DNA from: Dehalococcoidia bacterium
Lineage (GTDB): Bacteria > Chloroflexota > Dehalococcoidia > GIF9 > UBA5620
NCBI GenBank assembly: GCA_016783225.1
Contig: JADHWZ010000114.1
Coordinates: 1 to 6,977 of the forward strand
Length of the DNA stretch: 6,977 nt
Reading direction: 5' to 3'
The notes beneath the pieces were generated by a model. That model ran no database searches and was not told where the DNA came from. It saw nothing but the letters and a program-made list of their open reading frames with translations. This document shows, piece by piece, positions 1 through 5,778 of the stretch; positions within the stretch are counted from its first letter, which is position 1; each line of letters opens with the position of its first letter. The position numbers and the translations under genes are program-made.

Positions 1-1539
1 ATGGTTGACGAGTTTCAGGACACCAACACTACTCAGTATATGCTAATAAGGCAGTTAGCCGGCAAACACCGCAATGTCTGCGTCGTGGGCGACCCCGACC
101 AGTCCATCTACCGCTGGAGGTTCGCCGATTTGCGCAACATCCTCAACTTCGAGAACGACTACAAAGATGCCAAGGTCGCCCTTCTGGAGCAGAACTATCG
201 CTCCACCCAGACCATTCTGAATGTAGCCTCCAACGTCATCTCTGTCAATTCGCAACGCATAGCAAAAACCCTGAAGACAGAGAACGAAGCCGGCGATCCA
301 GTAACCATCGTTGCACGTGACAGCGAAGAGGAGGAGGCTCGGTTTGTAGTCAGCGAAATAGAAAGGCTGGTCAATCAGAACTCGATCTCGCTTCGTGACT
401 GTGCTGTGATGTACCGGGTTAATGCCCAATCGCGCGCCCTGGAAGAAGCCTTCATGCGTTACGGGGTACCCTACAGACTCGTCGGAGGCACCCGCTTCTA
501 CCAGAGGCGAGAGATAAAGGATATCATCGCCTACCTCAGGCTTATCCACAATCCCTACGACAATGTCAGCCTCACGCGCATAATAAACGTTCCCACAAGG
601 GGTATCGGCCAGCGCACCCTCGCCGAGCTGTCAGCCTGGGCAAAAGCCCAGGACGTGCCCCTATACTCGGCACTGAAGACGGTTGCTGAGGAGAAGACTC
701 CCCCTTTCCCACCCCGGGCCAGCTACGCCCTGACCAGCTTCTTCAATCTGATAAGCGAGCTTGGCAGCAAGAGCCAGGAGCTAAGCCTCACGGATTTGCT
801 GGATGAGGTGCTAAAGCAGTCGGGATACAAGGAATACATCCTCAACGAAGAAGACAGCGAAGACCGCTGGGAGAACATCCGCGAGTTGCTCAGCGCAGCC
901 AGACAATACGATGAACTCAGCCCCGACGAGGCGTTGGCCAGTTTCCTGGAGAACGTTGCCCTCGTGTCAGACATAGACGAGCTCGATGAACAGGCCGATG
1001 CCCCTACCCTGATAACTCTCCACCAGTCCAAAGGCTTAGAATTCCCCGTGGTTTTCATTGCCGGCATGGAAGAAGGCCTGCTGCCCCACCGAAGGTCCAT
1101 GGACGACCCCGAGGAACTGGAAGAGGAACGCCGCCTGTGCTACGTAGGGGTGACCCGGGCACAAAAGCGGGTCTACCTTCTGTATACCGAACGCCGTAGC
1201 CTATATGGCGGCAGCGCACCAAGCCGGCGCTCCCGCTTCCTTAAAGATGTTCCGTCGGAGCTCGTAACCACCGACGGGGTGCGGGAAGAGCAGGCAAACA
1301 GAGAGGAAAACGAGTTCACCCCAGTAAGCGCCCTTTATTCCAGCCCCCCACCCCGACCGTTCAGCACGCTGAACCTGCAGGCCGGCGACCACGTAAGCCA
1401 CCAGGTGTTTGGTGAGGGGGTAGTGCTGAGCTGCTCCCCAAACGGAGACGACCAGGTGGTGACGGTAGACTTCGTGGACGGGGGCACCAAACGGCTACTG
1501 CTCAGCTTTGCACCTTTGGAAAAAATAGAAAAAAGTTAA
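1..1539 (+). CDS. uvrD: UvrD/PcrA-type superfamily 1A DNA helicase, C-terminal part (5' partial)
   Basis: ATP-driven 3'-5' DNA helicase that unwinds DNA in nucleotide excision repair, mismatch repair and replication restart; cytoplasmic. The visible 512 residues begin at helicase motif II (DEFQDTN, residues 3-9), so motifs Q, I and Ia lie before the window and the first ATG is internal. Then follow motif III (VGDPDQSIYRWR, 29-40), motif IV (NYRST, 65-69), motif V (TLHQSKGLEFPVVF, 339-352) and motif VI (VGVTRAQKR, 382-390). An acidic, proline-containing linker (about 425-458) leads to a Tudor-like C-terminal domain (GDHVSHQVFGEGVV to the end), which in PcrA/UvrD contacts RNA polymerase. All expected motifs look intact. 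PcrA is an equally good name. The gene ends in TAA just before the AT-rich insert; mutL lies beyond that on the same strand. Confidence 0.95.
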   Translation: MVDEFQDTNTTQYMLIRQLAGKHRNVCVVGDPDQSIYRWRFADLRNILNFENDYKDAKVALLEQNYRSTQTILNVASNVISVNSQRIAKTLKTENEAGDPVTIVARDSEEEEARFVVSEIERLVNQNSISLRDCAVMYRVNAQSRALEEAFMRYGVPYRLVGGTRFYQRREIKDIIAYLRLIHNPYDNVSLTRIINVPTRGIGQRTLAELSAWAKAQDVPLYSALKTVAEEKTPPFPPRASYALTSFFNLISELGSKSQELSLTDLLDEVLKQSGYKEYILNEEDSEDRWENIRELLSAARQYDELSPDEALASFLENVALVSDIDELDEQADAPTLITLHQSKGLEFPVVFIAGMEEGLLPHRRSMDDPEELEEERRLCYVGVTRAQKRVYLLYTERRSLYGGSAPSRRSRFLKDVPSELVTTDGVREEQANREENEFTPVSALYSSPPPRPFSTLNLQAGDHVSHQVFGEGVVLSCSPNGDDQVVTVDFVDGGTKRLLLSFAPLEKIEKS

Positions 1540-1559
1540 AGATTCTAGGCCTAAAACCA

Positions 1560-1606
1560 TTGACAAAAAGCGAAGGCTTGCGCTACATTGAAATATAGAA
1601 TATGCT
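1560..1606 (+). promoter_or_regulatory. Possible sigma70-type promoter for the AT-rich cassette
   Basis: A perfect TTGACA box at 1560-1565 lies 18 bases before TACATT (1584-1589, 4 of 6 matches to TATAAT). An alternative pairs TTGCGC (1578-1583, weak) with TATGCT (1601-1606) at 17-base spacing. Both point toward the 66-aa gene starting at 1656. The location, just after the helicase stop and before the first cassette gene, fits a promoter brought in with the insert. This is pattern matching only; the exact box pair is uncertain. Confidence 0.4.
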
Positions 1607-1642
1607 ACCATTTAGACCTTTCGAGCAGCTCATACAAAGAGT

Positions 1643-1646
1643 AGGA
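1643..1646 (+). promoter_or_regulatory. Ribosome binding site of the 66-aa gene
   Basis: AGGA in the context AGTAGGAT, 9 bases before the ATG at 1656 and 12 before the second ATG at 1659. It favours the first start and is the clearest Shine-Dalgarno sequence in the cassette. Confidence 0.5.
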
Positions 1647-1655
1647 TACAGATAG

Positions 1656-1856
1656 ATGATGAAAACTACCAGTGATACTAGAATCATCTTTTCTATAAGT
1701 GAAGATGATGTACAAATTGAGGCAATAGAACGAATTGGAAGAAAGCTTACTGAGGATGAAATGCAGATTGCAAAAAAGGGCTTGGAGTCTGGTATATTAA
1801 CAGGAATTCATATAATCTATCAGACAATACTATCAGAAATGATAATAGAAAAATGA
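1656..1856 (+). CDS. Small conserved-looking hypothetical protein (66 aa), first gene of the nuclease pair
   Basis: No known function. The product is acidic in its first half and has a segment (about residues 20-45, IEAIERIGRKLTEDEMQIAK and onward) that reads as two amphipathic helices. I recall the phrase GRKLT-(E/D)-(E/D)-E-x-x-x-x-KKGLE from many tiny uncharacterised bacterial proteins, but cannot name a family. There are no cysteine pairs, membrane segment or catalytic motif. Two start codons are adjacent (1656 and 1659); an AGGA at 1643-1646 is well spaced for the first. The stop overlaps the start of the 312-aa gene as ATGA (1853-1856), implying translational coupling and a joint role, perhaps as accessory, specificity or control subunit. 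That role is inference. Codon use is AT-rich, unlike the flanking helicase. Confidence 0.7.
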   Translation: MMKTTSDTRIIFSISEDDVQIEAIERIGRKLTEDEMQIAKKGLESGILTGIHIIYQTILSEMIIEK

Positions 1857-2791
1857 ATCCAGCTATGAAAAGTCTAAGCCCTTCAGATTTACTAGCAAGT
1901 CAGTTTCTTGATAGGGCAAAGCAGTTTCAGGCAAACATTGAATTGATAAAGGTCCTAAAATCAAGGACTTATAGAATTGGTGAGGCTAATGTTTTAGTCC
2001 GTGCTTCGTCTGAGGGCAACAGGAGATATTTCTTCGGTATTAACTACATTACAGTTGAAGATATTGCTAATCTCGATAATCCATTTATTGCCTTCATATG
2101 TGGCTCAATAGATAGAGTTGTAATTATTCCAGCCAAAATCCTATTTCAACACTTGCCAAAAATTAGTCATGACAGAAATGGTGAGTATAAAATCAATATT
2201 GACAGAGATTTAAACATAGTTTTGGCAGGAAGAAACAATCGAATAGACTGTAGTAATTTTATAAATGAATGGGATCTCCTGTTATCTCCACCGCTTATAG
2301 AAGAAGAAAGCAAAAATACCGTTGAAGAAAGTTTGCACTCCATTTTACAGGGTCGTTTAGTTGAAATAGGAAATATCCGAGGGTTCGAAACTTTTTGCCC
2401 AAATAAAACAAAGACTTTTAATGAGAAAAGGCTCGATGAGATTACCACTCTGACCACCTGTCCAGAATTACAATTTTCTGATTACAATCTGTTAAGACAG
2501 ATTGATGTGCTCTGGTTCAGAAATAGGGGGAATAACTTTGTCCCTGAAAATGCTTTTGAAGTTGAACTTTCCACAGGTGTTTGGGGTGGGGTTGGAAGGA
2601 TGGCCACACTAATCGATTACTTAAATGTTGGATTCTACGTTATTTCTAATGACCCAAAAAAATTCAAACAGATAGTTTCTTCTTTTCCTGAGAGTGCGAA
2701 AAGGTATAAGTTTGTAGCAAATGATTTGCTTGGGGAGCTTTATTCTGCTGAGATAAATCTTAAAGAACTTCGTGTAGATATTGGTCTATAG
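1853..2791 (+). CDS. Predicted two-domain PD-(D/E)XK (restriction-like) nuclease, 312 aa
   Basis: Not a family I can name. The N-terminal domain (about residues 25-145) has the pattern FGINYITVEDI ... FIAFICGSIDRVVIIPAKIL ... YKINID ... LLLSP, which looks like an alpha/beta recognition or accessory domain. The C-terminal domain has the order expected of a restriction-like fold: a helix with LVEIG (E171), then RQIDVLWF (D218), then AFEVELST (E236, E238, S240, T241), then a helix with GRMATLIDYL. D218-x17-E236-x-E238 resembles the D-ExE arrangement of BamHI, with glutamate in place of the usual lysine. This suggests a metal-dependent DNA nuclease, possibly a restriction endonuclease; the specific target is unknown. 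The start overlaps the 66-aa gene by 4 bases. No signal peptide or membrane segment is seen. It is strongly AT-rich (about 27% GC in a sampled line), consistent with transfer. No cognate methyltransferase is visible. Confidence 0.72.
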   Translation: MNPAMKSLSPSDLLASQFLDRAKQFQANIELIKVLKSRTYRIGEANVLVRASSEGNRRYFFGINYITVEDIANLDNPFIAFICGSIDRVVIIPAKILFQHLPKISHDRNGEYKINIDRDLNIVLAGRNNRIDCSNFINEWDLLLSPPLIEEESKNTVEESLHSILQGRLVEIGNIRGFETFCPNKTKTFNEKRLDEITTLTTCPELQFSDYNLLRQIDVLWFRNRGNNFVPENAFEVELSTGVWGGVGRMATLIDYLNVGFYVISNDPKKFKQIVSSFPESAKRYKFVANDLLGELYSAEINLKELRVDIGL

Positions 2792-2823
2792 AATTTCGTA
2801 GCTATAACCCTGAGCCTGCTTGC
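2764..2823 (+). pseudogene. Start-less in-frame 5' extension of the TdeIII-like gene
   Basis: Twenty sense codons in the frame of the restriction gene, bounded upstream by TAA at 2761-2763, overlapping the last codons of the 312-aa gene in another frame. The last residues (EFRSYNPEPAC) read as the natural lead-in to MPFH in TdeIII-like proteins as I remember them, yet no normal start codon is present. It looks like an N-terminus cut off by a recombination junction or small indel. Only part of it may be ancestral coding sequence. Confidence 0.4.
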
Positions 2824-3507
2824 ATGCCTTTTCACACGAGATTACTCGGTAGGGATCGTTTGGCGCTATATTCCTTTATCCATTCGCTGACCACAAATTT
2901 TGGTACCGCAATTTTTGAACCTGTTGCAGTGACGATCGCAAGAAGTAAATTCAAAGACGCTAAAGCACATACTACAGCAGGGGAATCTATCTCTGAAACA
3001 GCACTCGCTGAAATACAGAAGATAATGGACAACCTAACTACTGCAGTATCATCACCGAACAAAGCTGAGGAAATTGGTGCCATAAGGAGGGTTTGCCAGA
3101 CCCGCCCTATGCGAAAAGTCAAGCTTAGAAAGGTGGACTTATATCTTGAAACCCACGCTAACGAACTCTACCTATTTGATCTGAAAACCGCAAAGCCAAA
3201 TGCGGGAGGTTTTGAGGAATTCAAGAGAACCTTATTGTCATGGATTGCAGCCGTCTTAGCAGTAAATCCGAAAGCCGAAATAAATACTGTAATTGCAATC
3301 CCTTACAACCCATATGAACCACAACCATATACTAGGTGGACGATGCGAGGAATGTTAGATTTGGGTCAGGAGTTGAAAGTGGGCGATGAGTTTTGGGATT
3401 TCCTTGGAGGCACAGGAACTTACCAAGATTTATTAGATTGTTTCGAACGAGTGGGCATAGAGCTAAGAGACGAAATTGATGACTACTTTGACAGGTTCAA
3501 CAAATAA
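2824..3507 (+). CDS. TdeIII/MjaII-like type II restriction endonuclease, probably missing its normal N-terminus
   Basis: The 227 residues from the first ATG resemble the TdeIII family of type II restriction enzymes, whose described members cut GGNCC (recalled knowledge). Segments I recognise are MPFHTRLLGRDRLALYSFIHS (split here at residues 1-20), the PD-(D/E)XK core KVDLYLE ... LYLFDLKTAKPN with D105-x13-D119-L-K121, AIPYNPYEPQPYTRWTMRG (159-175) and LLDCFERVGIELR near the end. The catalytic triad is intact. The start is doubtful: there is no Shine-Dalgarno before 2824, and the same frame is open back to 2764 and encodes family-like residues (SYNPEPAC just before the Met) with no ATG, GTG or TTG. 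Either translation reinitiates at 2824 after the stop at 2791, or the gene has lost its 5' end. Composition (about 43% GC in a sampled line) lies between the preceding nuclease and the flanks. No methyltransferase is in the window. Confidence 0.78.
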   Translation: MPFHTRLLGRDRLALYSFIHSLTTNFGTAIFEPVAVTIARSKFKDAKAHTTAGESISETALAEIQKIMDNLTTAVSSPNKAEEIGAIRRVCQTRPMRKVKLRKVDLYLETHANELYLFDLKTAKPNAGGFEEFKRTLLSWIAAVLAVNPKAEINTVIAIPYNPYEPQPYTRWTMRGMLDLGQELKVGDEFWDFLGGTGTYQDLLDCFERVGIELRDEIDDYFDRFNK

Positions 3508-3716
3508 ACAGTATCCGATCTAAAGAAGAACCAGCCAAGCACAAAGAAAAATATGCCCCTGCCTGGGATGCTGCAATAAACAGGTTCACAGCCGAATTTG
3601 TGAAGGACTTCTGCTTTTCTGATGGACGCATAAATTGGGAAAGACTTGTACAATTTGTCAGTGAAAGTCGATCTGTCAAACCTAGCAGGCCCAGGACACA
3701 AAAGGGAAAGTCTTAA
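3495..3716 (+). pseudogene. Start-less 73-codon open frame, probable gene remnant
   Basis: After the TdeIII-like gene a different frame is open from just after a TGA (3489-3491) to TAA at 3714-3716. It encodes a protein-like sequence (KYAPAWDAAINRF ... FVKDFCFSDGRINWERLVQF) with a basic tail (PSRPRTQKGKS). There is no ATG; the first GTG is at 3600, leaving only 38 residues, with no clear Shine-Dalgarno. It overlaps the end of the restriction gene by 13 bases. The most likely reading is the 3' end of a disrupted gene, conceivably part of the lost partner methyltransferase, although no methyltransferase motif is visible. A real small gene with an unusual start is possible. The family is not recognised. 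Confidence 0.35.
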
Positions 3717-3766
3717 TGGGCATGTGGATCGCGGGAAGATCGTGTAAAATTAGGTAGCATGCCCAT
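3716..3766 (+). promoter_or_regulatory. mutL leader: inverted repeat spanning the start codon, plus possible -10 box
   Basis: ATGGGCATG (3716-3724) and CATGCCCAT (3758-3766) form a perfect 9-base inverted repeat whose right arm contains the mutL ATG. Between them is TAAAAT (3745-3750, 5 of 6 matches to TATAAT), preceded by TG at 3743-3744, but no good -35 box. If it is used, transcription would start about 1-2 bases before the ATG, giving an almost leaderless mRNA without the hairpin. The Shine-Dalgarno is weak (AGG at 3752-3754, very close to the ATG). A 13-codon open frame (3716-3757) ends one base before mutL. All of these are suggestive only. Confidence 0.3.
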
Positions 3767-5453
3767 CAAGGTTTTGGCCCGGGAAGTCGTCTCCAAGATC
3801 GCGGCCGGTGAGGTGGTGGAGAGGCCGGCTTCGGTCGTTAAGGAGTTGATGGAGAACTCCCTTGATGCCGGCGCCAGTCAAATCACGGTCGAGGCGCAGG
3901 GTGGTGGCGTTAGGTTCATCAGGGTCACCGACAACGGCAGCGGCATAGCAGAAAGCGATGTCGAGTCTGCCTTCCACCGCTATGCCACCAGCAAAATCGA
4001 CACGTTAGCCGACCTGGAAAGAATCTCCACCCTCGGCTTCCGCGGTGAGGCTTTGCCCAGCATCGCAACCATGGCCGAGGTGGAAATCATAACGCAGGCA
4101 ACCGGCGGCACTGCGGGCACTTACCTTCACCTGAGCGGCGGCACCGTAGTCAAGAGGGAGAAACGGAGCCGACCCCAGGGCACCACCATCACCGTGCATC
4201 ACCTCTTCCGCCATTTCCCGGCGCGACTGAAATTCCTCAAGTCACACACGACGGAAAACGGCCACATCGCGAACCTGCTGAGCCAGTACGCCCTCGCTTT
4301 CCCGGAGGTGAGATTCAGCCTGTCCCTCGAGGGGCGAACAACCCTGCGTACTCCGGGCAGCGGCAACCTCCGGGATGTCGTGGCCGAAGTGTACGGCCTG
4401 GAAGTGGCCAGGCAAATGATAGCCGTAGACAGAGTCGGTCTAATGCCCCATGTGGTTGGCCTGGTCAGCCCGGCTTCATTGGCCCGCTCCAGCCGCGGGT
4501 ACCTCAGCTTCTTCGTCAACCGCCGCTGGGTGCGCAGCAGCCTGTTGGCTCGGGCCGCCGAGGATGCCTACCACGGCCTCCTTATGACAGGCAAACATCC
4601 CATCGTAATCGTGAACGTTTCCCTGCCACGACAGGAGGTGGACGCCAACGTCCACCCCACCAAGACAGAGGTGAGATTTCGTAACGGCCAGACGATTTAT
4701 GCGGCCGTGGAGAAGTCGATAGGCAAGGTATTGGTCAAAACGCCGCCACCAAGCGTCAGAGCCACGACCCCTCCAGGCACACCCCCACCGAGTCTGTGGA
4801 CAGTGGAAAGCCCCGAGACGACCCGAGCGCTTGGTTCGGCAACGGGGCTACCGGCAACGAAGGGTGCCGAGATGTCTTCCCTGCCCATCCTCAGGGTGGT
4901 GGGCCAATTGACCAGCAGCTACATCATGGCCGAGGGACCTGAAGGGCTCTACCTCATCGACCAGCATGCCGCTCACGAACGTGTCCTTTTCGAGAGAATC
5001 CTGGCCCAGCGCTCTCAGCAGAAGGTGGAAATCCAGGGGCTGCTTGAGCCAGTGAACGTAGAATTGAGCCCCAAGCAAGAAGAGATTTTGAAAACCAAGG
5101 GTGAACTCCTCAGCGAATTCGGGCTCAGCCTTGAGCCTTTTGGAGGCAGAACCTATCTGCTAAGAGCTGTGCCAGCGATCATGACGGGCGGCAACCTGGC
5201 CGAAGGGGTAAGGACATTGCTCGACGCCCTGACCAGTGAAGAAGGGCCAATGCGGCGAGAAGAGAGAATAGCTCAGTCCCTGGCCTGCCACAGCGCGGTC
5301 AAAGCAGGCGACTCGCTGACTGACGAGGAAATGAGAGAGCTGGTGAGACAGATGGAGCAGACTGCCCAACCCCGAACCTGCCCCCATGGCAGGCCAACCA
5401 TGATTCACTTAAGCTCACATCAACTGGAAAAGGAGTTCGGCAGAACGGGCTAG
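3759..5453 (+). CDS. mutL: DNA mismatch repair protein MutL with latent endonuclease motif
   Basis: MutL couples MutS mismatch recognition to strand removal. The N-terminal GHKL ATPase domain shows ENSLDAGA (32-39), DNGSGI (58-63), HRYATSKI (73-80) and TLGFRGEAL (91-99); the transducer domain ends near VDANVHPTKTEVRF (294-307). A proline-rich linker (about 325-372) joins the C-terminal dimerisation domain. That domain has the endonuclease motif DQHA-x2-E-x4-E (D401, H403, E407, E412), ACHSAVKAGD (509-518) and CPHGRP (541-546), the metal-binding set of nicking MutL proteins in bacteria without MutH. So this MutL most likely nicks the new strand itself. At 564 residues it is a normal length for the family and looks complete. 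The ATG at 3759 is chosen because MPIKVLAREVVSKIAAGEVVE is the usual N-terminus. Its GC-rich composition matches the helicase gene. Confidence 0.97.
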   Translation: MPIKVLAREVVSKIAAGEVVERPASVVKELMENSLDAGASQITVEAQGGGVRFIRVTDNGSGIAESDVESAFHRYATSKIDTLADLERISTLGFRGEALPSIATMAEVEIITQATGGTAGTYLHLSGGTVVKREKRSRPQGTTITVHHLFRHFPARLKFLKSHTTENGHIANLLSQYALAFPEVRFSLSLEGRTTLRTPGSGNLRDVVAEVYGLEVARQMIAVDRVGLMPHVVGLVSPASLARSSRGYLSFFVNRRWVRSSLLARAAEDAYHGLLMTGKHPIVIVNVSLPRQEVDANVHPTKTEVRFRNGQTIYAAVEKSIGKVLVKTPPPSVRATTPPGTPPPSLWTVESPETTRALGSATGLPATKGAEMSSLPILRVVGQLTSSYIMAEGPEGLYLIDQHAAHERVLFERILAQRSQQKVEIQGLLEPVNVELSPKQEEILKTKGELLSEFGLSLEPFGGRTYLLRAVPAIMTGGNLAEGVRTLLDALTSEEGPMRREERIAQSLACHSAVKAGDSLTDEEMRELVRQMEQTAQPRTCPHGRPTMIHLSSHQLEKEFGRTG

Positions 5454-5521
5454 CCACACTGCCTCTAAGTGGACAAGTAACGCGCGGCCGCCCGCCAAGT
5501 GTGCACTCTACTCTTTCTCCT

Positions 5522-5603
5522 GTCATCGCGAGCCAAGCGCGGCAATCTCATATTGGCCCCCTATACCACTGGATTGCTTCAGCACTGCGTGCTTTGCAAT
5601 GAC
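5522..5603. repeat. REP/MITE-like imperfect palindrome (GTCAT...ATGAC ends)
   Basis: The element opens with GTCATCGCGAGCCAAGCGC and GGCAATCTC and closes with GGATTGCTTCAGCA and TTTGCAATGAC, an imperfect inverted repeat of about 82 bases around an unpaired centre (5550-5570). This matches the widely scattered intergenic type beginning GTCATTGCGAG and ending GCAATGAC found in many bacteria with large numbers of copies (recalled). It encodes no protein and probably moved by a helper enzyme elsewhere in the genome. Confidence 0.65.
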
Positions 5604-5628
5604 GGGGGGGCAGGTCTTCCCTACAGTC

Positions 5629-5651
5629 CTCCCTCCCCTGGCGGGAGGGAG
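5629..5651. repeat. Perfect 9-bp hairpin, C/T-rich arm
   Basis: Arms 5629-5637 (CTCCCTCCC) and 5643-5651 (GGGAGGGAG) pair perfectly around a 5-base loop. There is no T-run after it on either strand, so a simple intrinsic terminator is not supported. It may instead belong to a second dispersed palindromic repeat that also includes the hairpin at 5699-5721. Confidence 0.6.
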
Positions 5652-5698
5652 ACTTCCACTGACCCGTACCCCTTCGTTTCTCTCAGGGCAGGCTCTAG

Positions 5699-5721
5699 CC
5701 CTCTCCCATCGAGGGAGAGGG
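5699..5721. repeat. Perfect 9-bp hairpin (CCCTCTCCC / GGGAGAGGG)
   Basis: Arms 5699-5707 and 5713-5721 pair perfectly around ATCGA. It is similar in composition and orientation to the hairpin 70 bases upstream and resembles the CCCTCTCCC...GGGAGAGGG repeats common in bacterial intergenic DNA. No T-tract follows. Sitting between convergent genes, it could still slow read-through. Confidence 0.6.
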
Positions 5722-5778
5722 AAGAAGCACATACACCTTGGCGTGTCTCCCGCAAACTTGAAGGACGAAAGGCGTGGC

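Larger units (their letters stand above)
1540..3716. mobile_element. AT-rich inserted cassette between the helicase gene and mutL
   Basis: Base composition changes sharply at both ends: sampled 60-base lines are about 27% GC (2161-2220) and 43% GC (3001-3060) inside, against 58% in mutL (3901-3960). All recognisable content is nuclease or restriction related. No transposase, integrase, tRNA target or convincing direct repeat marks the ends, so the mode of entry is unknown. The internal difference in composition suggests two blocks: 1540 to about 2790, and about 2790 to 3716. Calling it an acquired island is inference from composition and gene content. Confidence 0.6.
5454..5778. other. Gene-free convergent intergenic region filled with palindromic repeats
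   Basis: Between the stop codons of mutL (+) and the CoA-transferase (-) lie 325 bases with no credible gene. The open frames here are short, low in similarity to any protein pattern, and run through the palindromes. The stretch holds the REP-like palindrome (5522-5603) and two perfect hairpins (5629-5651 and 5699-5721); nothing recognisable is seen in 5454-5521 or 5722-5778. Confidence 0.6.

Noticed and set aside
1..3. ATG at the first base as the true start of the helicase
   Set aside because: It directly precedes helicase motif II; motifs Q, I and Ia must lie upstream, so this Met is internal.
55..549. Minus-strand 164-codon open frame inside the helicase gene
   Set aside because: It is complementary to conserved helicase motifs III and IV, so it is a by-product of GC-rich coding sequence.
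1546..1553. TAGGCCTA palindrome after the helicase stop as an operator or integration site
   Set aside because: Eight bases is too short and no second copy was seen at the right end of the cassette.
2755..2823. Programmed -1 frameshift joining the 312-aa nuclease to the restriction enzyme
   Set aside because: No slippery heptamer lies in the usable stretch after the TAA at 2761-2763, and the 312-aa protein seems to end naturally.
3483..3701. Minus-strand 72-codon open frame at the right end of the cassette
   Set aside because: It has no recognisable motif or ribosome binding site and is opposite a more protein-like plus-strand frame.
5629..5721. The two C/T-rich hairpins as intrinsic terminators
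   Set aside because: Neither is followed by a T-run on either strand; a repeat explanation fits better.
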